5,842 bases of DNA from Gammaproteobacteria bacterium (GTDB lineage: Bacteria > Pseudomonadota > Gammaproteobacteria > Pseudomonadales > Azotimanducaceae): positions 1-5,842 of the forward strand of contig PBTJ01000097.1 in assembly GCA_002726925.1 (NCBI GenBank). The letters are read 5' to 3'. Below the pieces are notes generated by a model. It worked only from the letters and a program-made list of their open reading frames with translations. It was not told the origin of the DNA and did no database searches. Positions 1 to 5,808 of the stretch are shown here, in pieces. Each line of letters starts with the position of its first letter. Position 1 is the first letter of the stretch. Made by a program: the position numbers and the translations under genes.

Positions 1-97
1 AAAGTGGATTCGATATCAAAAAAAAAGAAAGTACGTAGCAAAAATAACGCGCCCAGTTTTGGGCACCCTGAAAATATAAGTTCAAAATTTCTCTCCG
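1..97. other. AT-rich non-coding edge with small hairpin
   Basis: I see no convincing gene here. The stretch has a run of nine A at 18-26 and a short perfect inverted repeat, GCCCA (51-55) with TGGGC (60-64), around a 4-base loop. Read on the minus strand, this hairpin is followed four bases later by an ATTTTTG stretch, so it could be a weak back-up terminator for the small minus-strand gene at 146-439. It could equally belong to a gene outside the window. Confidence 0.35.
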
Positions 98-136
98 AAA
101 AAAAAGACAAGCCTCATGTTCATTTCTTGGTGAGGC
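98..136 (-). terminator. Rho-independent terminator of the small membrane protein gene
   Basis: On the minus strand, GCCTCA (plus 131-136) pairs perfectly with TGAGGC (plus 111-116) around a 14-base loop. The stem is followed by TTGTC and then eight consecutive T (plus 98-105). It begins 10 bases after the TAA of the 146-439 gene, where an intrinsic terminator is expected. The stem is short, but the U-tract is strong. Confidence 0.7.
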
Positions 137-145
137 ACGGATCGC

Positions 146-439
146 TTAGTAGGAGAGGGTGAAAGGGGGAGCTCGATTTAATGGCAAGCCGTAGCGTAAT
201 GAACGCGCCACGAAAATAATGAAGATCAACAGGAGGCTGGTAAAAGACTCGGCAGCGGGGCTGGAAACTCCATTCACTAAAGTTGTCGGAGAAACATCCT
301 GCGCCGAGAAGCAAATGCAACCTACGTCGTGGTCGTCTGCATGATGTTCTGGGTGCGTCGACCACAGGATGCTGCCGACGAAAAAAACACCGGCCAGCAG
401 TAATATCAAAACCCGACAGTGGATGGGATGTTCAGCCAA
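146..439 (-). CDS. Small two-helix membrane protein with His-rich loop, probably Zur-regulated
   Basis: This is a 97-residue protein of unknown function. A hydrophobic helix or uncleaved signal spans about residues 9-26. It is followed by a metal-ligand-rich loop, HPEHHADDHD (29-38), and a CIC pair (41-43). A second hydrophobic segment lies at about 65-79, and the tail carries RAPP (89-92). The layout resembles small DUF2946/CopL-like metal-associated proteins of proteobacteria, but I cannot assign a named family. The start is TTG (437-439): two in-frame TAG codons lie four and five codons upstream with no ATG between, and a weak AGAG lies 7 bases before it. A Zur operator lies 31-47 bases upstream and a terminator follows, so it is probably a single-gene unit made under zinc limitation. 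Inferred role: zinc handling at the inner membrane, with the His loop probably periplasmic. An overlapping ORF in another frame (120-365) has no such membrane pattern and looks like a shadow. Confidence 0.75.
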   Translation of the reverse strand: MAEHPIHCRVLILLLAGVFFVGSILWSTHPEHHADDHDVGCICFSAQDVSPTTLVNGVSSPAAESFTSLLLIFIIFVARSLRYGLPLNRAPPFTLSY

Positions 440-466
440 AAGAGTGCTCTACTAATCTGTAGCGGT

Positions 467-496
467 ATAATGTTATATCATAACATATTTGAGCAA
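467..496 (-). promoter_or_regulatory. Candidate promoter of the small membrane protein gene
   Basis: On the minus strand, TTGCTC (plus 491-496) can serve as a -35 element and CATTAT (plus 467-472) as a -10, with an 18-base spacer. The Zur operator at 470-486 covers the spacer and part of the -10, which would allow repression by blocking RNA polymerase. The -35 match is modest. A second TTGCTC occurs 13 bases upstream in the tandem repeat. Confidence 0.45.
470..486. promoter_or_regulatory. Zur operator (zinc uptake regulator box)
   Basis: The 17-base site ATGTTATATCATAACAT is an inverted repeat with 7-base arms, ATGTTAT and ATAACAT, around ATC. It differs at one base from the gammaproteobacterial Zur consensus as I know it (ATGTTATA-N-TATAACAT). 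Zur with zinc bound represses such sites and releases them in zinc starvation. The only gene start it can serve nearby is the minus-strand small protein starting at 439. The plus-strand side faces the 3' end of the convergent DUF885 gene. Confidence 0.8.
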
Positions 497-536
497 ATAA
501 ACAGAGCAAATAAACAGAGCGAACAAACAGAGAAAA
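491..536. repeat. 13-bp tandem direct repeat, about 3.5 copies
   Basis: Two identical units GAGCAAATAAACA (491-503, 504-516) are followed by a third with two changes, GAGCGAACAAACA (517-529), and a partial copy GAGAAAA (530-536). The array abuts the Zur operator on one side and the candidate DUF885 terminator on the other. Read on the minus strand, the first two units each give a TTGCTC hexamer directly upstream of the small-protein promoter. The array could be an expanded upstream promoter element or simple replication slippage. It is too short and lacks spacers for a CRISPR. Confidence 0.8.
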
Positions 537-568
537 GGCTCGACAGGCCATGTCCATAGCAGCCTGCC
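530..568 (-). terminator. Possible terminator after the DUF885 gene
   Basis: On the minus strand, GGCAGGC (plus 562-568) pairs with GCCTGTC (plus 542-548), giving a 7-bp stem with one G-T wobble and a 13-base loop. A CCTTTTCTCT stretch follows after GAG. It lies 27 bases after the DUF885 TAA. The U-tract is interrupted, so efficiency is uncertain, but it would insulate the Zur-controlled gene downstream. Confidence 0.45.
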
Positions 569-594
569 GGGTCAATGCTCGCAATTCCACGTCT

Positions 595-2451
595 TTACAT
601 TGAGTCAATCCACGCGATCACCTTTCTTTCGAGCAGTGGCAAGGGCAATGCTCCGCCGCCAAGAATGACGTCGTGGAAGGTGCGAATATCGAATTTATCC
701 CCCAAGGCTGCTTGGGCTCGTGCGCGAAGTTCGAGAATTTTCAGCATGCCGATTTTGTAAGAAGTTGCCTGCCCCGGCATGACGATGTAGCGCTGAATTT
801 CTGATCGGATGCTCTCCAGTGGCTCCGGCGAATTGGCCGCAAAGTAGTCTATCGCTTGCTGCTCAGTCCATCCCTTGGCATGCAGCCCGGTATCAACCAC
901 AAGGCGAATCGCTCGCCAAATCTCGCCCGTCAGGCGGCCGAAATTCTGATAAGGGTCGGTATAGGTGCCGGGTATTTCCTTGGCCAGATATTCAGAATAA
1001 AGCGCCCAGCCCTCTGAATAGGCAGTGAAGCCAGCCTGTGTGCGGAACTTCGGCACGTCTTCCAGTTCTTGGGCGATGGAGATCTGCATATGGTGACCGG
1101 GCAAACCCTCGTGGTAGGCAATGACCTCCAGCTGGTTTTTCGGCATTGCTGTCATATCGGAAAGATGCGCATAGTAAATGCCAGATCGAGAACCGTCAGG
1201 GGTGCCGGGATAATAGTGTTGGGCGGCACCATCACGCTCTCGAAAAGGCTCCACACGCTTTACGATCAAGTCGGCCTTGGGCAGCAGGCCAAAAAAGTTA
1301 GGCAGTTCCGCCTTGATGCCATCAATGGCCGCGGTGGCATCGTCGATGTAAGCCTTTCTGCCCTCATCGGTATCCGGGTAGTAGTTCCATTCGCCATCAC
1401 GCACATGCTGAAAAAAAGCCTGCAGCGAGCCATCAAAGCCCACGGCCACTTTCACAGCTTCCATCTCTTTGCGCAGGCGTGCTACCTCGGTTAAACCAAT
1501 CTGATGAATGTCATTGGCGGTGAGGTCGGTGGTGGTTTGGTTGCGCAAACGGTATTCATAGAAGGCCGCGCCGCCGGGTTGTGTGCCGATGCCTGTGGCG
1601 ACCGCCGGGGCTTTATCCTTGGCGTTTTCCGCCCATTGGATGATGTTTTCGTAGGCAGGCTGGAGGTAATTCACCAGCGCATTTCGACCTTGCTCTCGCA
1701 ACTGACCGGCTGTGGCCTCATCGATGGTGTCTGAATCCTGCAGGGCTTGTATCTCCTGCAGCATGTCAGCCCAGAGATCACTGTTATTTACCGCATCGCT
1801 CTCAAATGGCAGGCCAGAGATGACGCTTCGTGCCTGCATAACCGTGCCATCCAACGCGAAGGATTGCGAGACCACGCCCTTAGTCGCGCCCCTGGAGGCA
1901 TTATCGATCGCCTCCTGCATCCGTGGACTGACGGCCCTAACACGCTCGATGTAGGCGCGCATATCGTCGGCGGTTTCAACGCGGTGAAAGTTGATCAGGA
2001 ACGTCGGTACGAAACTCTGAATGCCATTCATCTGGTCAAAGACTAAACCGTCGTAAAAGAACTGCTCTTCGTCTTGCATGCGCTGCAACTGATAGGTCCA
2101 CAAATCGAAGGACAGCTGCTCGTCGAGGGTGAGATCTTCGCGCTTAAACAGACGCTGCATCTGCGCAACCGAGGACTTTTTCCAGGCGAGTTGTTCGGCA
2201 AATGCCGCGAAGGTAAAAGCGTCGATCTCGCTGTTGCGTTCCTTGCGGCCGAGAAAGGTCAATTCGATTGGCGAGAACTGCAGTTCCTCTTCATATTGTG
2301 CGTCCAGCCACGGGGTAAGGCTTTGCTCTGATTTGGTAGGCGCTTTGGTGTCTACTTCTGGGCTTTGCGAGCAGGCGCTGAGGCCCAAGACAATGAGTGC
2401 GCCCAAAGCGAGTTGGCGGGCGAAAGCAAAAAAAATCATTGGATGTGGCAT
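595..2451 (-). CDS. DUF885-family lipoprotein, putative zinc metallopeptidase
   Basis: This is a 618-residue lipoprotein of the DUF885 family (PF05960), predicted by motif to be a metal-dependent peptidase; its substrate is unknown. Residues 1-27 form a lipoprotein signal peptide: a hydrophobic core ending in the lipobox LSAC, with acylated Cys27. The residue after the Cys is Ser, which favours sorting to the outer membrane. The body is mostly helical. The zinc-site motif HEGLPGHH starts at residue 447, and about 30 residues later YSEGWALYSEY gives the likely third ligand Glu480, as usual in this family. The C-terminal region, including PGQATSYK and the GGGALPL segment, is present and the length is normal. 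Start choice: a TTG four codons upstream (2461-2463) is possible, but ATG 2449-2451 has GGA 7 bases ahead of it and that TTG overlaps the GGA. No operon partner is apparent. The family call is firm; peptidase activity is inferred. Confidence 0.9.
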   Translation of the reverse strand: MPHPMIFFAFARQLALGALIVLGLSACSQSPEVDTKAPTKSEQSLTPWLDAQYEEELQFSPIELTFLGRKERNSEIDAFTFAAFAEQLAWKKSSVAQMQRLFKREDLTLDEQLSFDLWTYQLQRMQDEEQFFYDGLVFDQMNGIQSFVPTFLINFHRVETADDMRAYIERVRAVSPRMQEAIDNASRGATKGVVSQSFALDGTVMQARSVISGLPFESDAVNNSDLWADMLQEIQALQDSDTIDEATAGQLREQGRNALVNYLQPAYENIIQWAENAKDKAPAVATGIGTQPGGAAFYEYRLRNQTTTDLTANDIHQIGLTEVARLRKEMEAVKVAVGFDGSLQAFFQHVRDGEWNYYPDTDEGRKAYIDDATAAIDGIKAELPNFFGLLPKADLIVKRVEPFRERDGAAQHYYPGTPDGSRSGIYYAHLSDMTAMPKNQLEVIAYHEGLPGHHMQISIAQELEDVPKFRTQAGFTAYSEGWALYSEYLAKEIPGTYTDPYQNFGRLTGEIWRAIRLVVDTGLHAKGWTEQQAIDYFAANSPEPLESIRSEIQRYIVMPGQATSYKIGMLKILELRARAQAALGDKFDIRTFHDVILGGGALPLPLLERKVIAWIDSM

Positions 2452-2628
2452 GTTAAGTTCCAAGGTCGTTGTAGCACAAGAAGTGCAGTTTTGGTGACGT
2501 TAGGTAGCAAGCTTTTAAGTTGGTAGCCTTTTACGCAGGCTGGGCTGGATTTTTTACGAAAGTGTGAAGCCGTTGCTGCATACTCAAGTAGGCAAGCTAA
2601 TGCCGCTGCTTAAGGATGTAAAACCCGA
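2452..2628. promoter_or_regulatory. Divergent intergenic region with imperfect direct repeat
   Basis: This 177-bp spacer must hold the promoters of both the DUF885 gene (minus) and the CoA-transferase gene (plus). I see no strong sigma-70 pair on either strand; TTGCTG with CTAATG 18 bases later is a weak plus-strand candidate. An imperfect direct repeat, GGTAGC-aagc-TTTTA (2503-2517) and GGTAGC-c-TTTTA (2522-2533), has a 19-base period and could bind a regulator. The start-deciding Shine-Dalgarno GGA of the DUF885 gene is at 2459-2461. AAGGA at 2612-2616 serves the CoA-transferase. Confidence 0.4.
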
Positions 2629-3786
2629 ATGTCAGACGCCACTCTAGACACCGCCAAAAGCGAACAAAGTCGATCAAGTGATGGTCCGCTGAGTGGTTTT
2701 CGCGTCTTGGACCTGTCTTCTGTGGTGTCGGGTCCCATGGCTGCTGTGGTGCTTGCGGATCAAGGCGCGGACGTGATCAAGATCGAGCCACCGGGTTGGG
2801 GTGACGGTATTCGAGGGCTGGGTGCCTCCCGCAATGGATTGGCGTCTATCTACGCCATGATCAACCGCAACAAACGCTCCATCGCCATCAATCTTAAGCA
2901 CCCGGAAGGTCAGCAACTCATCAAGCAGCTCGCTGCCGACGCAGATGTGCTACTGCAAAACTATCGGCCGGGCAAAATGGCGCGCTTGGGCCTCGACTAC
3001 GAGTCGCTGCAAGCGCATTGCCCCAAGCTGATCTATGCCTCGATCAATGGCATGGGAGAGGTCGGGCCCTATGCAGAGCAAAAAACCTACGATTATGTGA
3101 TTCAGGCGCTCAGCGGCATTTTAGATGTGCAGGGTATGATGCCGACGAGCATGAACCCTGTTGGAGCACTCGATGATGAACAAAGGGCTGGCCCAGCGCT
3201 GCAAATGGTGCGCTCAATAATTTACGACAAGGTCACAGCGCTGACGGCGGCCCAAGGCATAACTGCGGCTCTTCTGGCCCGGGAACGCGGTGCGGGCGGG
3301 CAACACGTACAGCTGTCGATGTTGGACGCGGCAGTTTATTTCAATTGGCCAGAATTGATGTGGAACTATTCCTTCAAAGGCCAAGGGGTACAGTACGCGG
3401 GCGATCTAGCGGATGTGTGCGGCATCAGTGAGACCGCCGATGGCGCAGTGGTCTCAGGTTACTTGGGCGCAGACTGCCGACAATACGCAACCGAAGAACT
3501 GATGGAGTTACTGGCCTACAACGAGATACCCGCCGGGCGAGTGAATACCCGGGCAGAGGTAGTCGACGATCCACAGGTTCAGGCCGCGGGCATTCTGCGC
3601 GATGTCGAGCACCCAAGAGGCGGTGCGATGCGGCAGCCGCGAAATCCTCTGCGGTTTAGTGAAATGGTCGAGCCGCGCCTAGAGCCCTCTGCCGACTTGG
3701 GTGAACACACCGTTGAGGTGCTGGCAGACCTTGGCTTGACCCTAAGGGAGATGCAGGGTTTAGCGCGGCAGGGTGTTATCGCCTAA
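2629..3786 (+). CDS. CaiB/BaiF family III CoA-transferase, apparently shortened in the small domain
   Basis: This 385-residue protein belongs to family III CoA-transferases (CaiB/BaiF; formyl-CoA and carnitine CoA-transferases, also alpha-methylacyl-CoA racemases), which move CoA between carboxylic acids. The N-terminal signature is clear: LSGFRVLDLSSVVSGP from residue 21, ADQGADVIKIEPP (43-55) and NRNKRSIAINLK (79-90). The nucleophilic Asp that forms the acyl-enzyme is most likely D200 in IIYDKVTAL, followed by LLARERGAGGQHV. The C-terminal part has PAGRVNTRAEVVDDPQV (301-317) and LGEHTVEVLADLGL (357-370). Between ETADGAVVSGYLGAD (about 268-282) and ATEELMELL (287-295), relatives usually carry some 40-50 more residues (a W/F-LC-LG-P-DPRF-type stretch), which are missing here in frame. 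Substrate cannot be assigned. AAGGA lies 12 bases before ATG 2629. The stop overlaps the stop of the convergent oxidoreductase. Activity is doubtful if the gap is real. Confidence 0.88.
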   Translation: MSDATLDTAKSEQSRSSDGPLSGFRVLDLSSVVSGPMAAVVLADQGADVIKIEPPGWGDGIRGLGASRNGLASIYAMINRNKRSIAINLKHPEGQQLIKQLAADADVLLQNYRPGKMARLGLDYESLQAHCPKLIYASINGMGEVGPYAEQKTYDYVIQALSGILDVQGMMPTSMNPVGALDDEQRAGPALQMVRSIIYDKVTALTAAQGITAALLARERGAGGQHVQLSMLDAAVYFNWPELMWNYSFKGQGVQYAGDLADVCGISETADGAVVSGYLGADCRQYATEELMELLAYNEIPAGRVNTRAEVVDDPQVQAAGILRDVEHPRGGAMRQPRNPLRFSEMVEPRLEPSADLGEHTVEVLADLGLTLREMQGLARQGVIA

Positions 3787-4835
3787 GGCGTATGCTCCAG
3801 CACGAGCCGCCCGGTCGCCTTGCCAGTCTCTAATAAACGATGTGCCTGAGCGCCGTCTTCGATTGCGAAAGTCTGTTGAATCTCGGGGCTGAAGTGACCG
3901 CGCTCAATGCCCGTACAGTACTGCTGCCAGACATTGGCATAGTCGGTGGAAAAGTACGCATCGCTGCCGATGATTTGAATGCCGCGCTGAAACAAAAAGC
4001 CCAGCGACGGAATGCTCGCGCTATCACCAGTGGTATTGCCGCAGGTTACCAAGCGTCCTCGTGGAGCCAGAGCAAACATTGACGCCTCCCACAACGCAGG
4101 GCCCACGTGGTCGAGCACCATGTCTACACCGCGACCATCGGTTTGCGCCATTACCCAGTCGGTGATGTTGTTCTCTCGATTGGTCGTCGTCGCAGCAGCA
4201 CCTAAATTCCGTGCAACCTGGCATTTTTCTTCACTGGCGGCGGTGACGAAAACCCTTGCGCCGGCGGCTATGGCCAGCTGCGTGGCGGCTAGCGTGAGAG
4301 CAGAGGTTGCCCCATGCATCAGTAAGGTTTCGCCGGAGCGCAGATCGCCGATACGAAAAAGTGCGTGATGGGTGGTCATCCAAGCGGTGGGGAACACTGC
4401 AGCGGTGGCGAAATCCATGGTATCGGGCAGGACATGTACATGATCCGCGCTTATCGCGCATAGTTCACCGTAGCCGCCAGCATGGGTGGCTCCAATCACG
4501 CCTAATTCGCCGTAGCGCTCACCGAAGCCCGTGTATTGGGAGTCGCCTGCGATAGCATGCATGGAGGGGTCTGCAACCACGCGGTCGCCAACGTGTATCT
4601 CGCTGACGTTTGAACCTACCCCGACTACGGTGCCAGCCAGATCCATGCCGGCAATATGCGGCAGAGAGAAACCTGGCAGGGTGAACCAGCCGTTGCGTTG
4701 CACGATGTCCAGTCGATTCAAGGCGGTGGCAGACACCTTAATGAGCACCTCGGCCGGTCGCAAAATGGGATTGGGCTGGTGGCCAAGCGTCAAAACTTCG
4801 GGTGAGCCGTGTTCTGAATAAAAAAGTGCCTGCAT
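3783..4835 (-). CDS. MDR-family NAD(P)-dependent oxidoreductase, zinc-independent type
   Basis: This 350-residue medium-chain dehydrogenase/reductase has an N-terminal GroES-like domain (about 1-135) and a nucleotide-binding domain (about 136-350). The family covers alcohol dehydrogenases and quinone/enone reductases. Typical features are NRLDIVQRNG (40-49), PHIAGMDLAGTVVGVG (59-74), VGDRV (82-86), GGYGEL (120-125) and the C-terminal TGKATGRLVLE. GMDLAG replaces the zinc-type GHE motif and no Cys occupies the catalytic-zinc position, so it is probably zinc-independent. The structural-zinc lobe (about 88-113) is present in length but has no cysteine. The usual Gly-rich AxxGxxG cofactor loop reads GATSALT (175-181), which is atypical. 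Length is normal. The start is ATG 4833-4835, the first in-frame ATG, but no good Shine-Dalgarno is visible. It is divergent from the PhzF gene and tail-to-tail with the CoA-transferase. Substrate is unknown. Confidence 0.88.
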   Translation of the reverse strand: MQALFYSEHGSPEVLTLGHQPNPILRPAEVLIKVSATALNRLDIVQRNGWFTLPGFSLPHIAGMDLAGTVVGVGSNVSEIHVGDRVVADPSMHAIAGDSQYTGFGERYGELGVIGATHAGGYGELCAISADHVHVLPDTMDFATAAVFPTAWMTTHHALFRIGDLRSGETLLMHGATSALTLAATQLAIAAGARVFVTAASEEKCQVARNLGAAATTTNRENNITDWVMAQTDGRGVDMVLDHVGPALWEASMFALAPRGRLVTCGNTTGDSASIPSLGFLFQRGIQIIGSDAYFSTDYANVWQQYCTGIERGHFSPEIQQTFAIEDGAQAHRLLETGKATGRLVLEHTP

Positions 4836-4838
4836 GGA

Positions 4839-4867
4839 TTGGGTCTACATCGTAAACAAAGAATACT
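4839..4867 (+). promoter_or_regulatory. Weak candidate promoter for the PhzF-like gene
   Basis: TTGGGT (4839-4844) and AATACT (4862-4867) have the optimal 17-base spacing in the 92-bp divergent spacer. Each hexamer matches the sigma-70 consensus only partly (three and four of six). The pair ends 60 bases before the PhzF start. No clear promoter is visible for the divergent oxidoreductase. Confidence 0.25.
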
Positions 4868-4927
4868 GCGGCTAAGCAAGGCTATGGCCTCGCAGCCCAC
4901 GATTAACGCCGTAAGGGTAGCAACAAT

Positions 4928-5302
4928 ATGAGTCAGCAATGTCTGGAATTCGTCACCGTCGACGTCTTTACCAGCGAAACCTTCGGCGGCAACCCCTTGG
5001 CGGTTTTTTTCGCAGCCGAGCAGTTACGCGACCAGCAGATGCAGCAAATCGCCCGCATGTTTGCTCCGCTGCAAGGCATGCCGGAAGATCCGGCGACGGG
5101 TAGCGCTGCAGGGGCGCTGGCGGGCTTACTCGCGCAGCAAGATCGTCTTAATGGCCATATGCTGTTCGAGATCACACAGGGCGTAGAAATGGGTCGCCCT
5201 AGTCGAATAGTAGTAGACGTTGAGCGTAACAATGGGCAGATTTCAAAGACAAGTATTGCAGGTGAGTGTGTCGAGGTAATCAGTGGCTGGCTGTCGCTAT
5301 GA
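4928..5302 (+). CDS. PhzF-family protein with large in-frame internal deletion
   Basis: This 124-residue protein carries both ends of the PhzF fold (phenazine biosynthesis PhzF/YddE family, normally about 260-300 residues). PhzF isomerases have two similar halves with the active site between them. Residues 1-43 match the family N-terminus, with VDVFTSETFGGNP (11-23) and LAVFF (24-28) leading to MQQIAR (38-43). At residue 44 the sequence jumps to the C-terminal MFAP, EDPATGSAAG (53-62) and QGVEMGRPS (84-92), normally about 150 residues further on. The NLSE(S/T) motif with the catalytic Glu, which should directly follow IAR, is absent. The junction is at about 5051-5059. The frame is open and translation looks possible: AAGGG at 4913-4917 lies 10 bases before ATG 4928. 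Isomerase activity is very unlikely. It may be a decaying gene, a mini-protein or an assembly error. The next gene, NfeD, starts 56 bases after its stop. Confidence 0.85.
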   Translation: MSQQCLEFVTVDVFTSETFGGNPLAVFFAAEQLRDQQMQQIARMFAPLQGMPEDPATGSAAGALAGLLAQQDRLNGHMLFEITQGVEMGRPSRIVVDVERNNGQISKTSIAGECVEVISGWLSL

Positions 5303-5358
5303 ATCTTCGTCTCAGCCAATCGAATGTTTTAGATCCTAAGCGCACCGAGGGAGCATAG

Positions 5359-5808
5359 ATGGATATCAGCGCGGAATATGTGTGGTTGGGCGTGGGCTTT
5401 GCGCTCATTATCGCCGAAGTCACCATGGGTAACTTTATTTTATTCTTTTTGGGTCTGGCTGCCGCCCTGACAGGCGTCGCCATGTGGATGGGTTTGCCTG
5501 CCGACAACGGCATCCCATACATGCTGTTTGCGGCGCTGGCCTTAGTGCTGCTGGTTGGCGTGCGCTCACGCATGAAGTTCCACCTAGTCGGAGATTCTGT
5601 GCAGGGCAGTGCTGACGAAGATTTCGTTGGCAAAGAGGTCAGCATCGCCAGTGGGTTTAACGAGTCCAGTCCGGGTCGAGGGCGCGTCAGTTACCGCGGC
5701 GCAGATTGGAATGCGCGCAGCGAGCAGGCGGCATTTGCACCTGGTGACATCATCAAAATCACAGGCCGCGACGGCAACACGTTGTTCGTCAATCAGGAGA
5801 CTAACTAA
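5359..5808 (+). CDS. NfeD-like inner-membrane protein
   Basis: This 149-residue NfeD family protein is the short form without the ClpP-class protease domain. It has hydrophobic segments at about 6-22, 24-44 and 52-69. A soluble C-terminal OB-fold (about 80-147) follows, with FVGKEVSIASGF (89-100), GRGRVSYRGADWNARS (106-121) and FAPGDIIKITGRDGNTLFV (126-144), which is the standard signature. NfeD proteins partner with SPFH/stomatin-type membrane scaffold proteins and are implicated in membrane-domain organisation and quality control. The next ORF begins with an overlap of one base, fitting that coupled arrangement. GAGGGAG (5347-5353) is a strong Shine-Dalgarno just upstream of ATG 5359. No deletion or frame problem is visible. 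Confidence 0.92.
   Translation: MDISAEYVWLGVGFALIIAEVTMGNFILFFLGLAAALTGVAMWMGLPADNGIPYMLFAALALVLLVGVRSRMKFHLVGDSVQGSADEDFVGKEVSIASGFNESSPGRGRVSYRGADWNARSEQAAFAPGDIIKITGRDGNTLFVNQETN

Noticed and set aside
491..536. CRISPR array or plasmid iterons
   Set aside because: The 13-bp units are directly adjacent with no spacers and only about 3.5 copies. No cas, rep or origin features are present.
1069..1494. A 141-codon plus-strand ORF inside the DUF885 gene
   Set aside because: It lies fully antisense to a well-supported coding sequence, has no recognisable motifs and no convincing Shine-Dalgarno. It is a shadow of the codon pattern on the other strand.
2461..2463. TTG start giving a 622-residue DUF885 protein
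   Set aside because: The TTG overlaps the Shine-Dalgarno-like GGA that is well placed for the ATG four codons downstream, and the extension adds nothing to the signal peptide.
4872..4900. Operator-like GGCTATGGCC-type symmetry in the spacer between the oxidoreductase and PhzF genes
   Set aside because: The symmetry is short and imperfect and matches no operator I recognise; it is within what chance would give.
4928..5302. Frameshift or programmed recoding explaining the short PhzF
   Set aside because: The missing central segment is not present in any frame of the surrounding DNA; the junction is direct, so the loss is a deletion and not a frame change.
4933..5319. A 128-codon minus-strand ORF over the PhzF-like gene
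   Set aside because: The plus strand carries clear PhzF motifs with a good ribosome binding site. The antisense product is Ser/Cys/Pro-rich and has no family features.
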